Source: GWF2-43-63 sp035390965 (GTDB lineage Bacteria > Bacteroidota > Bacteroidia > Bacteroidales > DTU049). Taken from it: a DNA stretch of 9,375 bases. Each line of letters opens with the position of its first letter. Positions within the stretch are counted from its first letter, which is position 1. Below are positions 1 to 7,078 of this stretch, piece by piece. Under the pieces are notes generated by a model that made no database searches, was not told the DNA's origin, and saw only the letters and a list, made by a program, of their open reading frames with translations. A program made the position numbers and the translations under genes. The stretch lies in assembly GCA_035390965.1 (NCBI GenBank), contig DAOPKE010000101.1, positions 1 through 9,375 of the forward strand. Direction: 5' to 3'.

Positions 1-2717
1 GAAACTGGACCTTCGTGGCAGGTAACAACGCATTGGAAATAAGTTGCTGCTGTTTGAATTGTTCCATAGGATTCAGCGGTGGCTCCGGTAATATTGGTAT
101 AAGTAATACCATCGGTTGAGCTCTGCCACTGATAGGTAACACCAGTTCCTGCAGTAGCATTTTCAAGTGTCAGTAATACGCCATCTCCATAACACAAAGC
201 AGTTGAAGAAGCTATTGTGTTGCCCGGAGTCGGAGTTGTACAGGTAAATACAACCGGAGTCAGGTTTTCATCTGCTCCCATATCAGGGAAGTATGTATCA
301 CGTGCTTCACCATCAATGTCCTCAGTAATTTCGGGAATAAGCATGGCTGTTCCGTTCAATGCCGGATTAGTCGTATGCAAATCGGTCAGACCGTTGAAAG
401 TAGGATCAACAGAAATTGAATGGGCATCCTGCGATGAGGCTGTCTGCCAGTCTGCAAGGGTATTGCGGTCAGCGGTAAAGTACCCTGCATAGTTATTTGT
501 GCCTGCAGCATCAACAAACAGGTCGTTATAATCTGAATATAATGTTGCTCCTGTGGTTCTGTATATGCAGTAACGCTTTGAGGTTGCATCTGTGGCTGAT
601 GTATTGGCAAAAACATTATTCAGAACATTGTGAGTTCCACTGCTTCCCAGATACAGGGCCGCGGATGAAGCCGCAGCATCCTCGGAGATCAGCACAGAAT
701 TGTGTACTATGTTGCTGGTTCCGGTTCCGGTCAAGCCGACACCAATACCTCTTACAACAACATTTGAAGACGCAGTGGTTATTCCATGGTTCAGGTCAGA
801 GACCATATTGTTGAATATATTGGCCATGGCACCTGAATTGATATCGGTTCTTAATCCATAAACATAGGTTGTTGTCCCTGTTCCTGTCATGTTGATTGAG
901 TAAACGATATTGTTTCCGATATTGTTGTCGGTTCCAAGCAGGTATTGAGCGTAAATACCATAAACGGAAGAACTGGCAGTTACATTTCTGACAATATTTC
1001 CAAAAATGGTTATATTCTGCTGGTAGTTGGCTCTGATACCGTTGGCAGCAGAGCTTCCGCCTCCAATGTCATTGGCGGTGGCAGCACCTACAATGTTTGA
1101 ATCAATGACACAGTTAATGTCAGGATATGTTGAGGAAGTTCCTGTAAGTTGAATTCCATGGTAACAATTTTCTATAATATTTTTATGGTAAATATTGTAG
1201 GAGTTTGCACCGCTGGCATTTGTGGCTGAAATCGGGGTGTATTGCGAAATACCGCGTGCTGCTGTATTTGCACGGTTCAGTGTGACTTTGCAGTTTGCAA
1301 TTGCATTATACTGGGCACCGTCGGTTGCTGATGCATTGGCGATATAATATCCATATTCAACGTTTGATCCACTTGCAATAGCAATATCAATAGCATTGAA
1401 CGTGATATAGTCACCACCGACAATGGCAATACCGGCTTCTCCGGTTGCAGTTGTTCCGGTCGGACTTATAATTGGATTTGCACCTGCGCCTGCCTTAATA
1501 AAAGTAATTTTATTGACCGAAGTTCCGCTTGCTGTAATAGCAGGGCAGTCTTCGGCAAAAGTCTGTCCCGCAGCTACTGCAAAAGTTACAGATGCGGAAA
1601 TGCCATTATCGTTCAGATAGTTTATGGCATCTGTGAAGTTATTGAAGTTGTCTGTGCCATCGTGAAGCAACACAGCTGTTGTTGGAAAAAGATTATTGAT
1701 GGAATATATACCGTGCAGGGGTACCTGAGCTAAGGTAGATTGTGAACCAGTCAGATCAGTACTTAAAAGGCCTGATTCCACAGTTGCATTGACCTTCCAG
1801 TAATAAAGGGTTGAGGGAGTCAGCCCGTTTGCCTGATAGGATACGGCGTTTGCAGGTAAATTGGTAACAGGAGTATATGTTATACCATCGAGTGAGTTTG
1901 AAATGATATAGAATGTTTCATCTGGAGAATCAGTCCAGTTTAAGGTCATTTTTGAAGCTCCGACATTTGTGAATGTCAGATTTGTTGGAGCTGTTACCGT
2001 AGTGGGAGGTGTCCAGGTGTAAACTGTTCTGTTGCCTTGTGTTGTTGAGCCAAGATTAGCAATAAGAACACTGGCTGCAAAAGAATTGGTTGTTGGTGAA
2101 GCGGCAGGTGTGAAAGTAGGAGTTGCTCCAACAGTCACATAGCCAGCAGTAGATGCAGTATTTGAAGAAGAAATAAAAATAGATCTGGTTACAGCAGAGG
2201 AACTTGAATTGTAAATTTCGCCGTAAATAAAATCTATTTTTCCACTGCCTTCATACAGCAGAACTTGCATATCACCATCTGAGGCATCAGTGTAATAAGA
2301 CGCTGCAAATTCATTCCATTGAACCACCAGAATCCTATTGGGAGCGGTGCCAATTACTTTATAGACGATGCCATTGTTCACTTCATTATCTCCGGCCATC
2401 GGAGCTAAAATGGGTACACCAGCCGAAAAGGATGTTATACTGTAGCTGCTGATAATTGGTGATCCAAGGCGTAACTGTCCATTGGAGTTGACACTGAACT
2501 GCGTATAGGGTGTCCCCATAAAATAAAATGTGAAGCCAATGTCTGTCAATGCCGAGGCTTCATCATCATTATTTCCCGTCATGAGATTCGTGGTTCCGCT
2601 TGACATGTCCTCAAGCGAGCCCGTGAAAGAGTAACTGAACGCGTAGTTCGTGATACTCTGCCCAAACGACACTCCAAATGCCAATAGGGCAATCCACATT
2701 AATAGTAGTTTTTTCAT
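1..2717 (-). CDS. Large secreted beta-helix/FN3/Ig-like surface protein, partial (C-terminus outside window)
   Basis: The frame is open from the ATG at 2717 to the left edge (905 codons, no stop), so only the N-terminal part is present. It begins with a clear signal peptide (MKKLLLMWIALLAFGVSFG, then Gln). Residues about 20-235 form a beta-rich domain like those at the start of many Bacteroidota surface proteins (IGFTFYFMG, FSVNSNGQLRLGS, ILVVQWNEF, GKIDFIYGE). Residues about 240-322 resemble a fibronectin type III domain (APTNLTFTNVGASKMTLNW, then LTPSTLYYWKV). Residues about 390-815 are rich in N-x-I/V repeats such as NIVRNV and NNIVYSI, typical of a right-handed parallel beta-helix (pectin-lyase fold). 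Residues about 826-905 look like an Ig-like domain (YQWQSSTDG, with cysteines in ALCYGD and YFQCVVTC). Proteins of this build usually go out by type IX secretion and end in a C-terminal sorting domain, which cannot be checked here. No catalytic residues are recognised; adhesion or glycan binding is a guess. It has its own promoter. Confidence 0.85.
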   Translation of the reverse strand, partial: MKKLLLMWIALLAFGVSFGQSITNYAFSYSFTGSLEDMSSGTTNLMTGNNDDEASALTDIGFTFYFMGTPYTQFSVNSNGQLRLGSPIISSYSITSFSAGVPILAPMAGDNEVNNGIVYKVIGTAPNRILVVQWNEFAASYYTDASDGDMQVLLYEGSGKIDFIYGEIYNSSSSAVTRSIFISSSNTASTAGYVTVGATPTFTPAASPTTNSFAASVLIANLGSTTQGNRTVYTWTPPTTVTAPTNLTFTNVGASKMTLNWTDSPDETFYIISNSLDGITYTPVTNLPANAVSYQANGLTPSTLYYWKVNATVESGLLSTDLTGSQSTLAQVPLHGIYSINNLFPTTAVLLHDGTDNFNNFTDAINYLNDNGISASVTFAVAAGQTFAEDCPAITASGTSVNKITFIKAGAGANPIISPTGTTATGEAGIAIVGGDYITFNAIDIAIASGSNVEYGYYIANASATDGAQYNAIANCKVTLNRANTAARGISQYTPISATNASGANSYNIYHKNIIENCYHGIQLTGTSSTYPDINCVIDSNIVGAATANDIGGGSSAANGIRANYQQNITIFGNIVRNVTASSSVYGIYAQYLLGTDNNIGNNIVYSINMTGTGTTTYVYGLRTDINSGAMANIFNNMVSDLNHGITTASSNVVVRGIGVGLTGTGTSNIVHNSVLISEDAAASSAALYLGSSGTHNVLNNVFANTSATDATSKRYCIYRTTGATLYSDYNDLFVDAAGTNNYAGYFTADRNTLADWQTASSQDAHSISVDPTFNGLTDLHTTNPALNGTAMLIPEITEDIDGEARDTYFPDMGADENLTPVVFTCTTPTPGNTIASSTALCYGDGVLLTLENATAGTGVTYQWQSSTDGITYTNITGATAESYGTIQTAATYFQCVVTCHEGPV

Positions 2718-2773
2718 ATTTAAAGATTTGGTTAAAAATTCGCCATTACCCCCCAAGGGTTTTGAGCGGATGG

Positions 2774-2781
2774 CAAAGTTA
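2774..2781 (-). promoter_or_regulatory. Bacteroidota-type -7 box (TAACTTTG) for the large surface protein
   Basis: Read on the minus strand this is TAACTTTG, an exact match to the Bacteroidota -7 consensus TAnnTTTG. It lies 57 bases before the ATG at 2717, giving a leader of about 50 nt. No convincing TTTG -33 box is visible at the usual distance; a repeated TTCACAT occupies that region. The leader has no purine-rich ribosome site, which is normal in this phylum. Confidence 0.55.
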
Positions 2782-2798
2782 ATGAATTTAGTTTTGGT

Positions 2799-2815
2799 TT
2801 CACATTTGTTCACAT
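2799..2815. repeat. Two direct copies of TTCACAT, 10 bases apart, upstream of the -7 box
   Basis: TTCACAT occurs at 2799-2805 and again at 2809-2815, exactly one helical turn apart, where the -33 region of the surface-protein promoter would lie. It may be a site for an activator that replaces a weak -33 box, or it may be chance in AT-rich DNA. Confidence 0.3.
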
Positions 2816-2981
2816 AAAAATCAGGACAATCATTGTTAAATTACTTTGATTACTTCAGGTTTAACATGTATTATTGTATAAATAGTCTATTTTAATTTTA
2901 TGTATATCGAAAAATCTGGATTTTTTTTTAACAGATTGTTGAATACTTGAAATTTTATTGAATTTCTTTATCCGCAAACAA

Positions 2982-3017
2982 AAAAGCGCATCAAATCATT
3001 TGATTTAATGCGCTTTT
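2982..3017 (-). terminator. Rho-independent terminator of the TlpA/barrel/Omp28 operon
   Basis: AAAAGCGCAT at 2982-2991 pairs with ATGCGCTTTT at 3008-3017, and inside it AAATCA (2993-2998) pairs with TGATTT (3001-3006). This makes a stem of 16 pairs with one C/A mismatch and a two-base loop. On the minus strand the stem ends in a run of six T. It starts 17 bases after the Omp28 stop codon, as expected for the end of that operon. The A-run on the other side also gives four T on the plus strand, but no plus-strand gene needs it. Confidence 0.85.
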
Positions 3018-3033
3018 CATTTCAGAAGCTTAT

Positions 3034-3882
3034 TTATTTCAGCTTAACTTCCTCTGTCTGAATTATCTCCAGTGTTGCTGCATCATAAATAAAAACGACA
3101 ATGTTCATGTGATCTTTGTTCCACGAAGCATTTGATACAGTGTAGGAAAGTGTTTTGCTAAGCTGTGTGCCAACAGTGGCTCCGCCCGAACAAAGTGTGT
3201 CGCCCCATGTTCCGTTCATCGATCCGCGGAGTACGTGCATGTGAACATAATCTGCAATTTCCGGGGTAGTGCCTACAGCCGGATCATTGTTTTTCTGATA
3301 ATCCACAATGCTGTCTTCGGTCAGATAGGCCGAAATCATGATGGGATTGGAAAAGTCGGCCAAAACATCAACCTTTGCAGTCAGGTCAATGGTTGAAGTT
3401 GTTGTATTGAATGTGTGGGTCGTATTGATGTCGGCTTCGGGTGCCAGCATCAGCAGTTCTGCAATTTTCGATGCCCAATCGTTTGGACCGATAATTCTCG
3501 AGCCGCTGTATTCCTTGCGGTTGATGGTGCCGTTTGGATTTCCAATCAGATCAACACCGAAATATGTATTGAGGTCATTGCCAGTTGTGCATCTGAAATC
3601 GGTCATGTAATTTGGTGATGCCAGATTGGCAAAAAGTCCTGCATGTATGGTAATGAGCGATATTTTTCCGGGATACAGTTCCATTAGTTCGTGGGCTATT
3701 ATGGCTGCTCCCGGACAGTTTGGACATTGATGGCCGGTGTAGTCTTCAAGCAGAACTTTCCGAACCACGGTGTCTGTAACCACAGGATTGTTATTCGTTT
3801 GTGTATAGGGGGGCTCAATAACATCACAGGAAGTGAAAATTGCTATTGCGGCAATGATGCAGATTTGAAACAACTTTTTCAT
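3034..3882 (-). CDS. Omp28-type outer-membrane lipoprotein with a thioredoxin-like CPNC site
   Basis: A 282-residue protein in which a short hydrophobic signal (KLFQICIIAAIAIF) ends in the lipobox TSC, so Cys19 should be lipidated. The segment VRKVLLEDYTGHQCPNCPG (Cys53 and Cys56), followed by a helix and ISLITIHAG, is the hallmark of the Omp28-related family, which has a thioredoxin-like fold. IGNPNG at about 112-117 is a plausible cis-Pro loop. Two more cysteines (98, 231) may form a second disulfide. I chose the ATG at 3882; the codon just before it is GTG and could also serve, adding one residue. It is the last gene of the operon, 13 bases after the barrel gene's stop, and a strong terminator follows. 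Its role is inferred: a lipid-anchored partner or thiol oxidoreductase acting with the neighbouring barrel. The family name is from pattern recognition; the true substrate is unknown. Confidence 0.85.
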   Translation of the reverse strand: MKKLFQICIIAAIAIFTSCDVIEPPYTQTNNNPVVTDTVVRKVLLEDYTGHQCPNCPGAAIIAHELMELYPGKISLITIHAGLFANLASPNYMTDFRCTTGNDLNTYFGVDLIGNPNGTINRKEYSGSRIIGPNDWASKIAELLMLAPEADINTTHTFNTTTSTIDLTAKVDVLADFSNPIMISAYLTEDSIVDYQKNNDPAVGTTPEIADYVHMHVLRGSMNGTWGDTLCSGGATVGTQLSKTLSYTVSNASWNKDHMNIVVFIYDAATLEIIQTEEVKLK

Positions 3883-3895
3883 CACAGATCAAAAA

Positions 3896-5548
3896 TTAAA
3901 AGTTACTGGTAATGGTAACAAGGAAACCATAGGAGGCGGGCACATTGCGGCAGACACCGCCAACACAGACAATTCCTTCGCGCTGTTTCCCATAAGTAAT
4001 GGCGATGCGGCTGCTGTTTTTGGTATAACCGAAGCCGGTTGTGTAGTAATGCAGCTTTTTATCATCAGCAGGATTTCCGTAATTATAGCTGTCACCGGCC
4101 ATGAAGAACCATTTTGGCGCGAGGGTGAATTCAATCATGGCATTGGCCCAGTTTTTTTCATCCTGTTTGGTCATCAGATGTTGCACCTCCATGCGGAGCG
4201 ATTTTGTTGGTGTGATTTTATAGGTGACATCGGCAACTCCAATATGGCTGTAGAAGGTGCCATCGGTATGACCTTCAATTATATCGCTGTTGTAGGTGAG
4301 ATAGGCCCAGGTGAAAATTCCCTTGACTTTTTTGCTGAATTTGTGGCTGATTTCAATATTGATATCTTCAAAATACAATTCATCGCCAATGGCAAAAAAG
4401 TCGCTTGTATAGCCAAGAGTCCCTGATTGCATCAGTGCCGTAGAGTCGTTTATTTTTTGCATATCAATGGCATTGGCTCTTGAATAATTTACTGCGACGT
4501 CGGTTCCGTAATGGCCGCCGAGTTTAGTACCTTTTTTTATTTTGTAGTTGAGTTGTCCCTGAAAAGCCATTTCACCGTTGGGTTGAGAGGCATAGGGATA
4601 GAATGCCAGCAGGGTGTATGAGTGAGGTTTGGTTAATGCGGGCAGATAATTCATCGTGAGTACATTGCCTGTTGCTGAGCGGTCTGAGCGAAAATTCATG
4701 TTGTCTATTCTTTTCGCACTCAAGGTAATACCAAAACCTTTTTTTGAATAACTGAGTGATGTAAAAAGGGCTTCACCTGGTTTGTAAATCATTTTATTTA
4801 CCGTGGAGGGGTCATTGACTTTATGGGCATATTCACCGTTGAGCATCCAGTTGCCATAAATCAGTGTAGTGCGGACAGCCCATCCTCCAACGTTTTGGGG
4901 GAGATTGTAAATCGGGTCGCGGTCGGCCTGATATTTACTCACAAAACTCCCGCCGACAGTTACTTTCAGTTTCGATGCCGCCCATTTATTGTTGAATTCA
5001 TTCAGATTGATTTCGCCATCAAGGCCGCGAACAATGCCTTCGCCTTTGTCGAAGAAAAAGCGTTGCTGTCCGATAGCGCCTTTCAGGTAAATACCTTTGT
5101 AAGGTTTGTATCTGATCCGGATTCCGTCAAGCGAATTATCAATTCCAAGACTTCGTTCTTCGTAACTGCGAAGCAGAAGTCCCGATCCGAATTGCTCGTA
5201 GTAATTTCCTGCGGTAATTTCAAAATCTTTGTGCGAATAAGATGCAAAACGATATGGGATACCACTGCCTTTGTAGCGCGGGTCGAATCCTTGCATCACA
5301 TTGTTGTAATTTTCATATCTTACTCCGGCAGAAAAATTCCCTGATGTAAAAAGCAGATTGAGGTATCCGTTGCTCAGCAGCTTTTCAGGAACAGTATCGG
5401 CACCAATCGAGGAGTCAGGCAAATAATATTGAAAGTCGGTCTGAAAGTCGCCGTGAATTTGTGCATTCTGCAATACATTCTGAGCAGCACCTGCTATTGA
5501 ACTCAGTATAAATGCTGCTGCAAAAAATTTCTTCATGTGTTTCGCCAT
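3896..5548 (-). CDS. DUF6029-type outer-membrane beta-barrel protein
   Basis: A 550-residue protein (546 if it starts at the second Met, codon 5, which gives the cleaner signal MKKFFAAAFILSSIAGAAQ). The mature part alternates short amphipathic strands rich in Tyr/Phe/Gly with polar turns (for example SAGVRYENYNNV, YLKGAIGQQRFFF, WMLNGEYAHKV, GFGITLSAKRIDNM) and ends in Phe. This is the pattern of an outer-membrane beta-barrel inserted by BamA. The overall sequence matches my memory of DUF6029 proteins. It has only two cysteines, in VCVGGVC (528 and 533), followed by RNVPASYG and the last strand. It is the middle gene of the operon, 5 bases after the TlpA-like gene and 13 before the Omp28 gene, so the three are almost certainly cotranscribed. 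Transported substrate or enzymatic role is unknown; a porin or an anchor for the Omp28 lipoprotein are both possible. Confidence 0.8.
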   Translation of the reverse strand: MAKHMKKFFAAAFILSSIAGAAQNVLQNAQIHGDFQTDFQYYLPDSSIGADTVPEKLLSNGYLNLLFTSGNFSAGVRYENYNNVMQGFDPRYKGSGIPYRFASYSHKDFEITAGNYYEQFGSGLLLRSYEERSLGIDNSLDGIRIRYKPYKGIYLKGAIGQQRFFFDKGEGIVRGLDGEINLNEFNNKWAASKLKVTVGGSFVSKYQADRDPIYNLPQNVGGWAVRTTLIYGNWMLNGEYAHKVNDPSTVNKMIYKPGEALFTSLSYSKKGFGITLSAKRIDNMNFRSDRSATGNVLTMNYLPALTKPHSYTLLAFYPYASQPNGEMAFQGQLNYKIKKGTKLGGHYGTDVAVNYSRANAIDMQKINDSTALMQSGTLGYTSDFFAIGDELYFEDINIEISHKFSKKVKGIFTWAYLTYNSDIIEGHTDGTFYSHIGVADVTYKITPTKSLRMEVQHLMTKQDEKNWANAMIEFTLAPKWFFMAGDSYNYGNPADDKKLHYYTTGFGYTKNSSRIAITYGKQREGIVCVGGVCRNVPASYGFLVTITSNF

Positions 5549-5553
5549 AAACT

Positions 5554-6060
5554 TTATTCGCTGATTTTTTCGCCATTGTTGAGTTTGCGGATCAGTTCAA
5601 TCAGTTCCAGCTCGCCGCCTTCGGTAAACGAAGTGTGCTGCCAGACAATGTTTCTGTCTTTGTCAATGATAAAAGTATGCGGTACCAGATTGACATTCAT
5701 GGCGCGCTTGAAATCGAAGTTCGGATCGCAGAAAACATCGAAAGGCCAGTCGCGCCCATTGACAAACGAGGCCACATTGGGAAATGTTCTGGAGTCGTCA
5801 ATGCTGATGGCATAGAGTTTTACTCCTGTTTCTTCCTGCCATTCTTCATAAACTTCAGCAAAGGTGGTGAGTTCTTTTACGCAGGGCTTGCACCAGGTGG
5901 CCCAGAAGCTGATAATGATGGGTTTGCCTTGATTTAAGATAGAATCAGATGATACTATCGTGCCGTCTGGTTTTTTTAAATCGACCGATGGCAAAGTGTT
6001 GTTCTGTGCGGTCATGGCTATGACAGCAAAAAAAGCAATGATTACGAGAATTGATTTCAT
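5554..6060 (-). CDS. TlpA/ResA-like periplasmic thioredoxin
   Basis: A 168-residue protein with an N-terminal export signal (MKSILVIIAFFAVIAMTAQ) and one thioredoxin-like domain of the AhpC/TSA-redoxin class. The active site is SFWATWCKPC, with Cys57 and Cys60, and the cis-Pro loop is VPHTFIID, with Pro127. The WCxPC motif and the IISFWATWC lead-in are typical of TlpA/ResA-type reductants that act on exported proteins or apocytochrome c. An extra Cys111 lies in VFCDPNF. The frame stays open upstream to an ATG at 6129, but that codon lies within the TACATTTG promoter box and would place 23 odd residues before the signal peptide, so I take the ATG at 6060. It is the first gene of the operon and so sets expression of the barrel and the Omp28 lipoprotein. 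Likely role: supplying or removing electrons at cysteines of envelope proteins, perhaps the two operon partners. Confidence 0.9.
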   Translation of the reverse strand: MKSILVIIAFFAVIAMTAQNNTLPSVDLKKPDGTIVSSDSILNQGKPIIISFWATWCKPCVKELTTFAEVYEEWQEETGVKLYAISIDDSRTFPNVASFVNGRDWPFDVFCDPNFDFKRAMNVNLVPHTFIIDKDRNIVWQHTSFTEGGELELIELIRKLNNGEKISE

Positions 6061-6126
6061 TGAAGTGGTTTTGGTGTAAGCGCTTCTCAAATTTCTTACC
6101 AAAAAAAGGTTTTTGATTGAATAGTG

Positions 6127-6134
6127 CAAATGTA
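6127..6134 (-). promoter_or_regulatory. Bacteroidota-type -7 box (TACATTTG) for the TlpA/barrel/Omp28 operon
   Basis: The minus strand reads TACATTTG, an exact TAnnTTTG match. Transcription would start near 6120, leaving a leader of about 60 nt before the ATG at 6060. No clear TTTG -33 box is seen; the region upstream is T-rich. The same octamer serves hcp at 8772-8779. Confidence 0.6.
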
Positions 6135-6231
6135 ATTGAATATTTTATTGAAAAAAATACATATGTTCATAAGCATGTTGTCAGAACTGTTGTTTTTAAT
6201 TGAAAATGAAACAGATACGGTGTGAAATATA

Positions 6232-6272
6232 AAAATCTGCAGCCGTGTTTTACATTAACGGAGGCAGATTTT
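6232..6272 (-). terminator. Terminator after the cupin genes
   Basis: AAAATCTGC (6232-6240) pairs with GCAGATTTT (6264-6272), nine pairs, and inside it CCGT (6243-6246) pairs with ACGG (6258-6261). On the minus strand the stem runs into five T. It lies 30 bases past the stop of the cupin gene at 6303 and before the promoter of the TlpA operon, so it separates the two units. Confidence 0.75.
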
Positions 6273-6302
6273 ATTTGAACGGACAAACATTTTGAGGAAA
6301 AA

Positions 6303-6629
6303 CTATCCCTTAATCATAAATAGCAGCATTTTGAATGCTTCAGGTGCTTTAACTGCATGTGGAATATTGGCCGGCATGATGATAAGCTCGCCGGCTTTGA
6401 CGGTATGAGGTACACCGCCGATAATGTATTCGCCGGTTCCTTCAATCACCTGAACCACTGCATCGAAAGGGGCTGCATGTTCGCTCAGTGCCTGTCCGGC
6501 ATCAAATGAAAAAAGAGTCAGTGATCCGCCGGTGTTTTTCGATATGATTTTACTAACGATTCCACCAGGCGTATAATCAATGGCGGCAGCTATTGTTGTA
6601 GCTTTTGAGTGTTCAAATGCGTTTTCCAT
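6303..6629 (-). CDS. Small single-domain cupin protein (second of a tandem pair)
   Basis: A 108-residue cytoplasmic protein with no signal peptide, almost entirely one cupin beta-barrel. Cupin motif 1 is GQALSEHAAPFDAVVQVIEG: the first His is present (51), the second His of the usual HxH is Ala53, and an acidic residue, Asp56, sits where Glu is usual. Motif 2 is GELIIMPANIPHAV, with His91. A metal could therefore be held by two His and one Asp. Such stand-alone cupins range from sugar isomerases and dioxygenases to simple ligand-binding proteins, so no reaction can be assigned. It lies 76 bases downstream of a related cupin gene on the same strand, with no promoter box seen between them, and is followed by a terminator. 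Context with hcp hints at redox or nitrogen-oxide stress, which is an inference. Confidence 0.85.
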   Translation of the reverse strand: MENAFEHSKATTIAAAIDYTPGGIVSKIISKNTGGSLTLFSFDAGQALSEHAAPFDAVVQVIEGTGEYIIGGVPHTVKAGELIIMPANIPHAVKAPEAFKMLLFMIKG

Positions 6630-6705
6630 GGCTGTTTATTTTGGGGGTGTTTTTTGTTGCGTTTTATTTCATAAGATGGAAGGATGCTGCCTTTATGCAC
6701 ATTGC

Positions 6706-7023
6706 TTATGGCTTTGGCGCTTTTACAACCAAAACACGAACAATATTGTCCGATTGATTCGATAAGAAATGCACAATGTCTTTTGGACTTTCAATGAGCG
6801 TTCCTGCTGTAAAGGATTCTGTTTCTTCTCCGATATGCACAGTGGCTGTTCCTTCAAATACAAAGAAGAATACATCGACCGGGGTGGTGTGTGGTTTCAG
6901 CGCCTGACCGGGCTGCAGACTAATCATGAGCGCCTGAGCGGTCGGATCGTTATACAACATTTTTACATCGACACCGTGCGGGTTTTCTTTTGCTCCGGCA
7001 GTTGAATAATGGGTGCTTTTCAT
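6706..7023 (-). CDS. Small single-domain cupin protein (first of a tandem pair, next to hcp)
   Basis: A 105-residue single-domain cupin without a signal peptide. Motif 1 is GQALKPHTTPVDVFFFVFEG, with His45, Thr47 in place of the second His, and Asp50 in the acidic position. Motif 2 is GTLIESPKDIVHFL, with His85. These changes are the same as in the downstream cupin, so the two probably arose by tandem duplication and then diverged strongly. The gene starts 56 bases after the hcp stop. A strong hairpin fills that gap and no promoter box is visible in it, so expression may depend on read-through from hcp or on an unrecognised promoter. The reaction is unknown; cupins beside hcp suggest a shared stress response. 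Confidence 0.85.
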   Translation of the reverse strand: MKSTHYSTAGAKENPHGVDVKMLYNDPTAQALMISLQPGQALKPHTTPVDVFFFVFEGTATVHIGEETESFTAGTLIESPKDIVHFLSNQSDNIVRVLVVKAPKP

Positions 7024-7038
7024 ATAGAATGATATTAA

Positions 7039-7069
7039 AGAAAAGGGACATTCAGCATGTCCCTTTTCT
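7039..7069 (-). terminator. Hairpin terminator or attenuator between hcp and the cupins
   Basis: AGAAAAGGGACA (7039-7050) pairs perfectly with TGTCCCTTTTCT (7058-7069), 12 pairs around a 7-base loop. On the minus strand the stem's last bases and what follows read TTTTCTTTAAT, a usable U-tract. It begins 10 bases past the hcp stop and ends 16 bases before the cupin start. It should end most hcp transcripts, with some read-through into the cupins possible. Confidence 0.8.
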
Positions 7070-7078
7070 GAATTTTAA

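Larger units (their letters stand above)
2718..3033. other. AT-rich intergenic spacer
   Basis: This 316-base non-coding stretch separates the surface-protein gene from the thioredoxin/barrel/Omp28 operon. It holds the TAACTTTG promoter box, the paired TTCACAT repeats and the strong terminator at 2982-3017. The rest, about 2820-2980, is very AT-rich with runs of T and shows no coding potential, RNA gene or mobile-element end that I can recognise. Confidence 0.7.

Noticed and set aside
217..1620. Plus-strand open frames within the first 2.7 kb (about 65-105 codons)
   Set aside because: They lie opposite the continuous minus-strand beta-helix gene, have low-complexity or odd composition and no start context; they are shadows of it.
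2749..2761. Small ACCC/GGGT stem in the leader of the surface-protein gene
   Set aside because: Four pairs around a five-base loop is too weak to call a riboswitch or regulatory structure.
2913..2937. AATCTG...CAGATT stem with a T-rich 13-base loop
   Set aside because: Only six pairs with a long loop in very AT-rich DNA; the real terminator of the operon is the much stronger hairpin at 2982-3017.
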